Shown piece after piece: positions 1-6,463 of a stretch of DNA of 6,560 nt. The stretch's first letter is position 1; every line of letters starts with the position of its first letter. The position numbers and the translations under genes are program-made. The notes under the pieces are model-generated. The model did no database searches. It saw nothing but the letters and a program-made list of their open reading frames with translations, and was not told the DNA's origin. Origin of the DNA: Thermodesulfobacteriota bacterium (lineage in GTDB: Bacteria > Desulfobacterota > BSN033 > UBA1163); assembly GCA_030024065.1 (NCBI GenBank), contig JASEIE010000225.1:1-6560 (forward strand), in the 5' to 3' direction.

Positions 1-600
1 TTTTCAACCATGCTGAGATGGGATGAGCCCACCCTGGCCAACATCATTCTTCATGAAATGACCCATGCCACGGTCTATTTTAAAGGAGAGACCGATTTCA
101 ACGAACAGTTGGCCACCTTTATCGGGAATCAGGGAGCAATCGATTTCCTGACGGAGAAGTATGGGGCGGGATCAAAGGAGGTTGCCCTGGCGATTCATTA
201 CCAGGAGGACGACCTCCTCTTTGGAAGGTGGGTGGATCAGGCTTACAGGCAATTGTCAAATTTTTATGAACAACCCATCTTAAGAGAAGAAAAATTGAGA
301 GGGAGGGATGGAATATTTCAATCCATCAGGGAGTCATTCGGGGTGATCAAAGATCAGTTTAAAACGGACTGTTATAAGGAGGTTGATCAAATAGAACTCA
401 ATAATGCCGTTGTGCTGGCCTATCGCCGATACCTCCATCGACTCAATCGATTTGAAACCCTCCATGAACACTTTGGAATGGATCTCAGGAAGATGATCGA
501 ATTCTTTAAAGAGATGAAGGGTTCGAAGGAAGATACCTCTTCCTTTATAGACCGATGGATGAAAGAAAGAGGGGTTTCCATCAAAAAAGAAAGGAAGTGA
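1..600 (+). CDS. Predicted zinc aminopeptidase (COG4324-like), 5'-truncated by window edge
   Basis: The reading frame is open from base 1 (F-S-T before the first Met at 10), so the gene begins upstream and only the C-terminal ~199 residues are visible. Counting from the Met at 10, HEMTH lies at residues 15-19, a gluzincin-type HExxH zinc motif. FNEQLATF follows, with Glu32 the likely third zinc ligand. The pattern HExxH, then V/Y-x-K-G-x-x-x-F-N-E-x-x-A-T-F, is typical of the predicted aminopeptidase family COG4324/PF10023, whose members are usually around 350 residues. About 150 residues, probably including a lipoprotein or signal sequence, would therefore be missing. The rest is charged and helical with a lysine-rich tail. 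The stop at 598-600 lies only 4 bases before the next start, so the two genes are probably cotranscribed. Substrate is unknown, and peptidase activity is a family-based assumption. Confidence 0.8.
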   Translation, partial: FSTMLRWDEPTLANIILHEMTHATVYFKGETDFNEQLATFIGNQGAIDFLTEKYGAGSKEVALAIHYQEDDLLFGRWVDQAYRQLSNFYEQPILREEKLRGRDGIFQSIRESFGVIKDQFKTDCYKEVDQIELNNAVVLAYRRYLHRLNRFETLHEHFGMDLRKMIEFFKEMKGSKEDTSSFIDRWMKERGVSIKKERK

Positions 601-604
601 AAGG

Positions 605-1468
605 ATGAAAACCATTGGGTTGATATTGGGAATAATTGTTTTTTGGTCGGTTCCGGGGACAGAGGCAAAGGGCTTCAAATTTCCTGAGATAGCCGGATGG
701 AAACCATCCGGTGAGATCCAGACCTTTATCCCCAAAACCCTCTACGAATATATCAATGGAGCTGCGGACCTCTATTTCACGTACGATTTTGAGGAACTGA
801 AAGTGGCGGAATATATGAATGATAAAAAGGCTTCCGTGACCGTGGAGGTCTATCGTCATAAAACCTCGATTCATGCCTTTGGGATCTACAGTCAGGAACG
901 TCTCTCCGATGCGAACTTCTTCGGTATCGGGGCTCAGGGTTATATCGAAAATAATATTTTAAATTTTCTGATGGGAAACTACTATGTGAAGATAAACAGT
1001 TTCAATACCGGACCTGAAGATCAGCAAATTCTCCTCCCCTTTGCAAGAAAAGTAGAATCAAATTTAGGAGAAAGAGGATCGCTTCCCTCAATCCTTTCTT
1101 CTTTCCCGGGAGAGGGGAAGAAGAAGAATTCGGAAAAATTTATTGCCAAAAATTTTCTTGGCTATCCTTTTTTACATTCAGCCTTTACCGCTGATTATGA
1201 GCTCTTAGGTAATCAATTCAAGCTCTTCATCATTGAGAGTGGAGATCCTAAAGAGCGCCGGAATATGATCCGGAAATATCTGGAGCAAACAGGAAAAACT
1301 GAAAAGAGTGTTGTAGAGGGACGCCACTCCATTTCGGATCCTCATCATGGAGAAATTGATCTTTACTGGAAAGGGAGGTATCTATGGGGTATAATAAATT
1401 TTAATGATGTTGCGCTTCGATCAAAATATCTGAAACTCCTTGAGGATGGGTTAACGAAAAGAAACTGA
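605..1468 (+). CDS. Secreted DUF6599-like protein of unknown function
   Basis: This 287-residue protein has a short hydrophobic N-terminus (residues about 4-16) and a plausible signal peptidase site after T-E-A at residue 21, so it is probably exported. The mature part opens with a W-K-P-S-G segment and then YEYINGAADLY at 47-57. That Y-I-N-G-A-A-[DE]-L-Y signature, followed by a beta-rich region with VEVYRHKT and AFGIYS (residues 80-96), matches my recollection of DUF6599, a family with no assigned activity. No cysteines, metal-binding motif or membrane segment are visible after the signal. A purine-rich AGGA lies at 592-595, 9 bases before the ATG, overlapping the end of the upstream gene, so translation may be coupled. 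The coding region is unusually AT-rich in places: the 60-base blocks starting at 961 and 1141 are about 35% and 33% GC by hand count. Confidence 0.75.
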   Translation: MKTIGLILGIIVFWSVPGTEAKGFKFPEIAGWKPSGEIQTFIPKTLYEYINGAADLYFTYDFEELKVAEYMNDKKASVTVEVYRHKTSIHAFGIYSQERLSDANFFGIGAQGYIENNILNFLMGNYYVKINSFNTGPEDQQILLPFARKVESNLGERGSLPSILSSFPGEGKKKNSEKFIAKNFLGYPFLHSAFTADYELLGNQFKLFIIESGDPKERRNMIRKYLEQTGKTEKSVVEGRHSISDPHHGEIDLYWKGRYLWGIINFNDVALRSKYLKLLEDGLTKRN

Positions 1469-1470
1469 CC

Positions 1471-1502
1471 AGTGTCTAAGGTGAACTAAAGTGCCTAAAG
1501 TT
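1471..1502 (+). repeat. Short degenerate tandem repeat, GTG-N2/3-CTAA units
   Basis: The gap between the DUF6599-like gene and the aldo/keto reductase gene holds three head-to-tail near-copies: GTG at 1472, 1481 and 1491, each followed by CTAA at 1476, 1486 and 1495, ending in GTTG. The period alternates 9 and 10 bases. The flanks CCAGTGTCT (1469-1477) and TTGCAAAAG (1501-1509) recur on the minus strand at 6467-6475 and 6455-6463. It looks like a small intergenic repeat family rather than a protein-binding operator, but either is possible. Confidence 0.6.
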
Positions 1503-1519
1503 GCAAAAGAGGAGAGACG

Positions 1520-2725
1520 ATGGGGAAAAAACTGATCGGCAGAAGAGATTTTATGAGGTCAACGCTTGCGGGCGTGGGTGGACTCTTTTTTCTTCCTCCA
1601 AACGACTGGAAACCAGAAGTGAAAATTGTTGAAGCGAAGGGGAAAGAGAGAAAATTTGTTTATCGCACTTTGGGAAAGACCGGGTTAAAACTCCCGGTGA
1701 TCAATATGGGAGTCATGAACTCCGATAATCCCAATCTTATCCGGGCCGCCCTGGATTCGGGTATGGTGCTTCTGGATACAGCCCATGGCTATATGGGAGG
1801 TCGAAACGAGGAGACCATCGGAGGAGTGATCAAGGGGCGACCAAGGGATTCATTTATGATTGGTTCCAAAGTGGGCCTTCCCCAGGATCGGACAACCGGT
1901 CTTTACAACGAAGGAGCAACCACTCGGGAATTCCTCAGGAAACTTGACATCAGTCTTAAACGGTTGGGGTTAGATTATGTGGAGATTCTCTACCATCATG
2001 GTGTATCTTGGAGAGAATCGGTTGTGCATGAGCCAACCTTGAAAGCACTCGTTAAGGCAAAGGAAGATGGAGAAATTCGATTTATTGGTATTTCGACTCA
2101 TGCAAACGAACCAGAGGTTATTCGTGCGGCTACCGATTCAAAAGTGTATGATGTTATTCTAACAGCCTACAATTTCCAGCAGAGACATTACCTTGAAGTG
2201 AGGGAGGCAATTGCGAAAGCAGCTCAGGCCGGCATCGGAATTGTCGGAATGAAAGCGATTCGAGGTGGTTTCAGACAGACCCCTACCGTGAAAAATGCCG
2301 CCGCAGCCCTCAAATGGGTTCTTCAGGACCCGAACGTGCATACCATCGTCCCGGGGTTTACCACCTTTGAAGAGATGAATATCGACCTCGCCGTTATGGA
2401 AGACCTCACGCTCACCGATGCTGAAAAAAGGGAGATCCGAAAAGAGGCCTCTTTGCCTGGCTTATACTGCCAGGGCTGCAGGCAATGTTTGAACCAATGT
2501 CCAGAGCAACTTCCCATCCCTGATTTAATGCGAGCCTATATGTATTCGTATGGCTACCGAAATCTTGCTCTTGCAAAAGATCTTATAATGTCCATGAATC
2601 TTCCAGCCGTAGCCTGCGAGGATTGTTTTGAATGTCCGGTAAAATGTTCGATAGGATTTAATGTTTCAATGAAAATCCGTGATGTGGTTCGTCTCAGAGA
2701 CGTTCCGTCAGAGTTTATTGTATAA
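1520..2725 (+). CDS. Tat-exported aldo/keto reductase with C-terminal 2x[4Fe-4S] ferredoxin domain
   Basis: The 401-residue protein begins with a twin-arginine signal: RRDFM at residues 8-12, then a hydrophobic stretch to about residue 26. The aldo/keto reductase barrel spans about 46-300. Its catalytic tetrad candidates are Asp86 and Tyr91 (LDTAHGY), Lys117 (GSKVG) and His159 or His160 (LYHHG). The C-terminus carries two ferredoxin motifs: Cys317/320/323/327 (CxxCxxCxxxCP) and Cys366/369/372/376 (CxxCxxCxxxC). Fusion of this barrel to a ferredoxin tail is a known subclass, but a Tat signal implies export of the folded, cofactor-loaded protein. The segment PGFTTFEEMNID (278-289) has Glu and Asp where classical NADPH-binding members have Arg and Asn, so nucleotide use is uncertain. 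The start is fixed by AGGAG at 1510-1514, 5 bases upstream. Natural substrate unknown. Confidence 0.9.
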   Translation: MGKKLIGRRDFMRSTLAGVGGLFFLPPNDWKPEVKIVEAKGKERKFVYRTLGKTGLKLPVINMGVMNSDNPNLIRAALDSGMVLLDTAHGYMGGRNEETIGGVIKGRPRDSFMIGSKVGLPQDRTTGLYNEGATTREFLRKLDISLKRLGLDYVEILYHHGVSWRESVVHEPTLKALVKAKEDGEIRFIGISTHANEPEVIRAATDSKVYDVILTAYNFQQRHYLEVREAIAKAAQAGIGIVGMKAIRGGFRQTPTVKNAAAALKWVLQDPNVHTIVPGFTTFEEMNIDLAVMEDLTLTDAEKREIRKEASLPGLYCQGCRQCLNQCPEQLPIPDLMRAYMYSYGYRNLALAKDLIMSMNLPAVACEDCFECPVKCSIGFNVSMKIRDVVRLRDVPSEFIV

Positions 2726-2747
2726 GGATATATCTTTATCCTCTTTT
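2725..2747 (+). terminator. Weak hairpin followed by CTTTT, possible attenuator or RNA-processing site
   Basis: AGGATA (2725-2730) pairs perfectly with TATCCT (2737-2742) around a 6-base loop, and CTTTT follows at 2743-2747. The stem is short and AT-containing and the T-run is only four bases, so strong termination is unlikely. It lies between the aldo/keto reductase stop and the DUF362 ribosome binding site. It may lower downstream expression or stabilise the upstream mRNA end. Confidence 0.25.
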
Positions 2748-2752
2748 AGGAA

Positions 2753-2758
2753 AGGAGG
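2753..2758 (+). promoter_or_regulatory. Strong Shine-Dalgarno AGGAGG, raises a start-codon question
   Basis: A full AGGAGG ends only 2 bases before the ATG at 2761 but 5 bases before the in-frame GTG at 2764. Normal spacing is about 5-9 bases, so initiation at GTG 2764, one codon later, is at least as likely as at the ATG. The protein changes by one residue only. Confidence 0.7.
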
Positions 2759-2760
2759 AA

Positions 2761-3690
2761 ATGGTGGGTAAACCGAAAAGGACGATTACACGACGTAAAT
2801 TTCTTAAAACCGCTGCCACAGGAATAGCTTTAGGCATTATTGGGAAACCTCCTTTCTCAGTTGCAAAAGAAGAGTATGATCTGATCGTTATCTCCGGCGA
2901 GCCTGCAGCCGCTACGAAGAAGGCGATAGAAGCTTTGGGAGGCATCTCCCGGTTTGTTAAAAAGGGCCAGCGTGTTGTGCTGAAACCCAATATGTCCTTT
3001 GCCAGACCTCCGGAAACGGGTTGTAACACCCACCCCTTAGTCGTGGCCACAGTCGCTCAGGCTTGCATTGATGCAGGAGCAGAGAGTGTTGTGGTCCTCG
3101 ATCATACTCTGGGAAGGCCGGAGCTCTGCCTCGAACGTTCAGGCATCCTTGAAGCCTGCAAACGTATCAGGGGTGTCCATGTCCTTGCCCTTCAGGAGAA
3201 AAAATTCTTTCGTGAGATCAAGATACCTCAGGGAAAAGTTCTGGAACAGGTAGAGGTGATGAAGGAAGTTTTGGATTCCCACGTATTGATCAACCTCCCC
3301 ACAGCAAAGTCTCACTCTGCCACCGGGGTCAGCCTTGGAATCAAGGGTCTCATGGGCTTGATCTGGGACCGGGAGAGTTTCCATTCCCGCTACAACATCA
3401 ACCAGGCCCTGGCAGACCTCGCCACAGTCATCAAGCCCCAGTTGACCATTCTGGATGCCACACGGGCTTTGGTCACGGGTGGACCCGGAGGACCGGGGGA
3501 GGTTCAAAGGCCTAATCTCATCATCGCCGGCATTGACCCTGTGGCTGTAGATGCTTACGGCGTGACCGTGGCTCCCTGGTACGGTAAAAACTTTAAAGGC
3601 CGTCAAGTGGAACACCTGCTGGTCGCTCACCAACGAGGCCTGGGGAAGATTGATAACGATCAACTTAGAATCATCCGGGAGAGGGCATGA
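2761..3690 (+). CDS. Tat-signal DUF362 domain protein
   Basis: This 309-residue protein starts with a twin-arginine signal (TRRKFLK at 10-16, hydrophobic to about residue 28, possible cleavage after S-V-A at 35). The body matches DUF362 (PF04015): VVLKPNMSF at 72-80, a following HP at 91-92, LINLPTAKSHS at 176-186, GIKGLMGL at 193-200, GGPGGPGE at 240-247 and IDPVAVDAYG at 258-267. Many DUF362 proteins include a CxxCxxCxxxC ferredoxin insert. This one has only four scattered cysteines (88, 102, 123, 133), so it likely carries no such cluster and may rely on its partners. The family's biochemical role is not established. The 3' end overlaps the next gene by ATGA (3687-3690), showing a shared transcript and probable translational coupling with the membrane ferredoxin. 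The 60-base block starting at 3421 is about 58% GC by hand count. Confidence 0.88.
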   Translation: MVGKPKRTITRRKFLKTAATGIALGIIGKPPFSVAKEEYDLIVISGEPAAATKKAIEALGGISRFVKKGQRVVLKPNMSFARPPETGCNTHPLVVATVAQACIDAGAESVVVLDHTLGRPELCLERSGILEACKRIRGVHVLALQEKKFFREIKIPQGKVLEQVEVMKEVLDSHVLINLPTAKSHSATGVSLGIKGLMGLIWDRESFHSRYNINQALADLATVIKPQLTILDATRALVTGGPGGPGEVQRPNLIIAGIDPVAVDAYGVTVAPWYGKNFKGRQVEHLLVAHQRGLGKIDNDQLRIIRERA

Positions 3691-5276
3691 GGACTCTCCT
3701 TCAGGCCCTCTCCCTTCTTCTCTTCTCTGCTTTCTTTGTTCTGGCCACTTATAAACTGCCGGATTGGCTGCCAGCAGACATCTATTTACGATTAGATCCC
3801 CTCCTCGGGCTGAACGCTGTTTTCGCTGCAAGGGAGATCATCCCACGGGCTCTCTTTTCCCTCATACCTATTGGAGCCACGCTCTTCATCGGCCGCTTCT
3901 TCTGTGCCTATGTCTGCCCCATGGGCGCATCCATTGACTTTTTAGACCTCCTTTTTTTCCGAAAGAAAAAGCGTGTGGGACTGAAGGCTGGAGCCAACCT
4001 CCCAAAAGTGAAATACGTCCTTCTCATTGTTTTTATAAGCGCTGCCCTGACGGGTCTGTCCCTGGCCTTTGTTATGGACCCGATAGCGCTCCTTACACGC
4101 TTTTACACTTTCTTCCTTTATCCTTTGACCATTACGCTGATCAATCTCTTCTTCGATTTGCTGCGGCCTTTATTTCGGGCTCTGGGATGGATCACCCTAT
4201 CTCATCTTCACTATCCCCAGCCGGTTTTTTACATGTCTGCCGTCACCCTTCTGATCTTTGGTGGAATCATTGCCCTCAACCGGCTGGTTCCTCGTTTCTG
4301 GTGTCGATACCTCTGTCCCCTGGGAGCTTTGCTCAGCCTGGTTTCCCCCCTGGGCCTTTTCAAACGCAAGGTCAGCCAGGATTGCAATGAATGTCTGAAA
4401 TGCGAGAAGACCTGCCCCATGGGAGCTATCCCGGAGAACCCAACCCATACCCAACTTGCCGAATGCATTCAATGTCGAACCTGTGCCAAAGCCTGTCCTC
4501 AGAATGCAATCCGTTTTCCCGCATCGCTTCCTATTTCTTCGGGAGGAGAATATTCTTCTTTCAATTTATCCCGGAGGGGATTTTTTTACTCTCTGGCCGG
4601 AGGACTGGCTACCGGTTTTCTGGCTGTGAGAAGTCCCTTTACCGTGATCCAGAGTAAGTACCAACTCATTCGGCCACCCGGAGCGATTCCCGAAACGGAG
4701 TTTTTACGCACCTGTATCCGTTGCGGAGAATGTATGAAGTCCTGCTTGACCAATACGCTCCAACCCTGTCTGTGGGAATCCGGTCTTTCGGGCCTCTGGA
4801 CTCCTAAGATGGACCTTCGTCTTGCTCCCTGCGACCAGAACTGTAATGTCTGCGGAAAAGTATGCCCCACACAAGCGATTCGCTTTCTCCCGATGGAAGA
4901 AAAGACTCATGCTAAAGTTGGCACAGCGGTTTTACGAAAAGAGATGTGTCTGGTCTGGGCCCAGAACAAGCTCTGTCTGATCTGCGACGAGATCTGTCCG
5001 TATAACGCCATTGTCTTTCGTCCTGTGGAAGGATATCGGCGTCCTGTCGTTATCGCCTCTAAGTGCAATGGCTGTGGGTTTTGCGAACAGCGTTGCCCTG
5101 TCCGGGGAGAATCGGCCATTATCGTTGTGACGGACGGAGAGATTCGTATGAAGGAAGGATCCTACATCAAGGAAGCCAAGAAGCTCCAACTGGAGTTCAA
5201 ACCCGATCCCGGTGATGACAAATTTCTCTTAGAAGAATCCGGATTTAAAATTACCTCTCCCTTTTCCCTTCGATGA
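3687..5276 (+). CDS. Membrane polyferredoxin: NapH-like half fused to NapG/MauM-like ferredoxin half
   Basis: The N-terminal half (1-275) resembles NapH/NosR-type quinol-oxidising membrane proteins. Hydrophobic segments lie near 4-20, 52-75, 108-130, 140-165 and 180-198. The paired CxxxCP motifs are at Cys73/77 and Cys206/210, followed by two [4Fe-4S] motifs (Cys233/236/239/243 and Cys260/263/266/270). A second half starts at SRRGFF (295-300) with a hydrophobic run to about 314, resembling a Tat signal or anchor. It carries four more cluster motifs: Cys343/346/349/353; Cys382/386/389/393; Cys421/430/433/437; and Cys460/463/466/470, the NapG/MauM arrangement. Total length is 529 residues; NapH and NapG are normally separate proteins of about 270 and 230. 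Six [4Fe-4S] sites could move electrons from quinol to an exported partner. GGAG at 3678-3681 is 5 bases before the start. Confidence 0.88.
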   Translation: MRTLLQALSLLLFSAFFVLATYKLPDWLPADIYLRLDPLLGLNAVFAAREIIPRALFSLIPIGATLFIGRFFCAYVCPMGASIDFLDLLFFRKKKRVGLKAGANLPKVKYVLLIVFISAALTGLSLAFVMDPIALLTRFYTFFLYPLTITLINLFFDLLRPLFRALGWITLSHLHYPQPVFYMSAVTLLIFGGIIALNRLVPRFWCRYLCPLGALLSLVSPLGLFKRKVSQDCNECLKCEKTCPMGAIPENPTHTQLAECIQCRTCAKACPQNAIRFPASLPISSGGEYSSFNLSRRGFFYSLAGGLATGFLAVRSPFTVIQSKYQLIRPPGAIPETEFLRTCIRCGECMKSCLTNTLQPCLWESGLSGLWTPKMDLRLAPCDQNCNVCGKVCPTQAIRFLPMEEKTHAKVGTAVLRKEMCLVWAQNKLCLICDEICPYNAIVFRPVEGYRRPVVIASKCNGCGFCEQRCPVRGESAIIVVTDGEIRMKEGSYIKEAKKLQLEFKPDPGDDKFLLEESGFKITSPFSLR

Positions 5277-6363
5277 ACTCTTCCACCATTACTTTTGCCT
5301 CACTGTCCGGGAATTGGATGAGAGGATGTTTCATCGCATAGGCAGAGATGGAGATGAGGGGGCCACCGATTCCCCTGTTACGGGCAATTTTACAGCACCG
5401 GATGGTATCGATGGTGATCCCCCCACTGTTAGGCGAATCCTCGACGGAGAGTCTCAATTCGAGGTTCAATGGAACTTCCCCGAATCCCCTTCCTTCCATC
5501 CTAAGAAAACAGACCTTGTTATCGTTCTGCCAGGGAACATAATCAGAAGGACCGATGTGGATATTCTCGGATTCCAGAGGAACGCCCAGTTGGGACTGAA
5601 TGGCTTCTGTTTTGGAGATTCGTTTATTTTGCAAGCGGTTTCGGTTAAGCATATTGAGGAAGTCCGTATTGCCGCCCGTATTGATCTGGTAAGTGCGGTC
5701 CAGTTTCACCCCGCGGTCCTCAAAGAGTTTCACCAGCGCTCGATGGATGATGGTGGCGCCCATCTGGGACTTCACATCATCCCCCACAACAGGGATCCCT
5801 TTCTCTTCAAATCGTTTTGCCCACTCCGAGTCTGAGACGATGAAACTGGGCATGCAGTTGATGAAACTCACCCCTGCGTTCAAACAGACCTCTGCGTAGA
5901 ATTGGGTAGCCAGGTCTGAGCCCACAGGAAGGTAGTTGAGAACGATCTCCACGCCGGACTCCTTGAGGGTTTTTTCTACATTGCAGGGTTTCTCACTGGC
6001 CACCACGAAGGTTCGGTCCTCAGGGTAATCCCTCATATGTTCTGAAACACCATCCATTACTTCACCCATGGAGATGATCACGCCTGAATCGTTGAAATGG
6101 GAGTAGATCGTTTTGGTGCAATTGGGCTTGGCGAAGATGGCCTCTCTGAGAGGTTTTCCCACTTTTCTTCGATCAATATCGAAGGCTGCTCCTACTTCGA
6201 TATCCCAGGGCTTATATCCCCCAAGATCCATGTGCATTAACCCCAGGGGTTCAAATCTGGGGTTCTTCCTGCTGAGATCTCTGTAGAATTCAATCCCCTG
6301 GACGAGAGCACTGGCACAATTTCCGACACCCACGATGGCAATTCGAATCGAATTTTTTTTCAT
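5251..6363 (-). CDS. ino1: myo-inositol-1-phosphate synthase (EC 5.5.1.4), mycobacterial/archaeal type
   Basis: This cytosolic enzyme converts glucose 6-phosphate to 1L-myo-inositol 1-phosphate using tightly bound NAD, the first step in making inositol lipids or inositol-based solutes. The 370-residue length equals the short bacterial type. Visible signatures are the NAD-binding GVGNCASAL at 12-20, NYLPVGS at 143-149, VGDDVKSQMGATIIHRAL at 193-210 (Lys198 a likely active-site lysine), NTGGNTDFLNML at 228-239, GPSDYVPW at 271-278, and DSPNSGGITIDTIR at 309-322. The gene reads as complete and intact. It converges on the redox operon and overlaps its last gene by 26 bp at the 3' ends (5251-5276). 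It has its own promoter candidate, so it is probably functionally separate. What the inositol phosphate is used for cannot be told from the window. Confidence 0.97.
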   Translation of the reverse strand: MKKNSIRIAIVGVGNCASALVQGIEFYRDLSRKNPRFEPLGLMHMDLGGYKPWDIEVGAAFDIDRRKVGKPLREAIFAKPNCTKTIYSHFNDSGVIISMGEVMDGVSEHMRDYPEDRTFVVASEKPCNVEKTLKESGVEIVLNYLPVGSDLATQFYAEVCLNAGVSFINCMPSFIVSDSEWAKRFEEKGIPVVGDDVKSQMGATIIHRALVKLFEDRGVKLDRTYQINTGGNTDFLNMLNRNRLQNKRISKTEAIQSQLGVPLESENIHIGPSDYVPWQNDNKVCFLRMEGRGFGEVPLNLELRLSVEDSPNSGGITIDTIRCCKIARNRGIGGPLISISAYAMKHPLIQFPDSEAKVMVEEFIEGKRER

Positions 6364-6373
6364 AAGAGTAAAG

Positions 6374-6380
6374 CCTTTCT
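6374..6380 (-). promoter_or_regulatory. ino1 ribosome binding site AGAAAGG
   Basis: On the minus strand AGAAAGG precedes the ATG at 6361-6363 with 10 intervening bases (6364-6373), slightly longer than ideal. No better in-frame start is seen: the NAD-binding strand begins a few residues after this Met, as in relatives, so the ATG is well supported. Confidence 0.55.
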
Positions 6381-6413
6381 AGAAAAAAACCACCCTGTTT
6401 ACAACTTAAGATA

Positions 6414-6440
6414 ACTATCTTATTTCATTTCAATTGTCAA
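6414..6440 (-). promoter_or_regulatory. Candidate sigma-70 promoter for ino1
   Basis: On the minus strand a perfect TTGACA -35 box lies at 6435-6440. The best -10 candidate is GATAGT at 6414-6419 (4 of 6 matches to TATAAT), with a 15-base spacer, which is short. The region between and below is AT-rich. The predicted leader would be about 45 bases. The -35 box is convincing; the -10 assignment is weak. Confidence 0.45.
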
Positions 6441-6463
6441 GAAATTTGGGATACCTTTTGCAA

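Noticed and set aside
334..874. Several minus-strand open frames across the aminopeptidase/DUF6599 junction
   Set aside because: They overlap each other and two supported plus-strand genes, and their translations show no domain-like pattern.
1469..1519. CRISPR-like or riboswitch reading of the intergenic repeats
   Set aside because: Units are only 9-10 bp with no unique spacers, and no stable conserved fold is evident in 51 bases.
3139..3831. 230-codon open frame on the minus strand opposite the DUF362 gene
   Set aside because: It lies antisense to well-supported DUF362 and polyferredoxin coding sequence, has no recognisable motif and no good ribosome binding site. It is best explained as a shadow of GC-rich coding sequence.
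5235..5250. Palindrome AATCCGGATT near the ino1 3' end as a terminator
   Set aside because: It is a perfect palindrome without a loop, lies inside the polyferredoxin coding sequence, and has no adequate T-run.
5314..5835. 173-codon open frame on the plus strand inside ino1
   Set aside because: It is antisense to highly conserved ino1 motifs and shows no family signature of its own.
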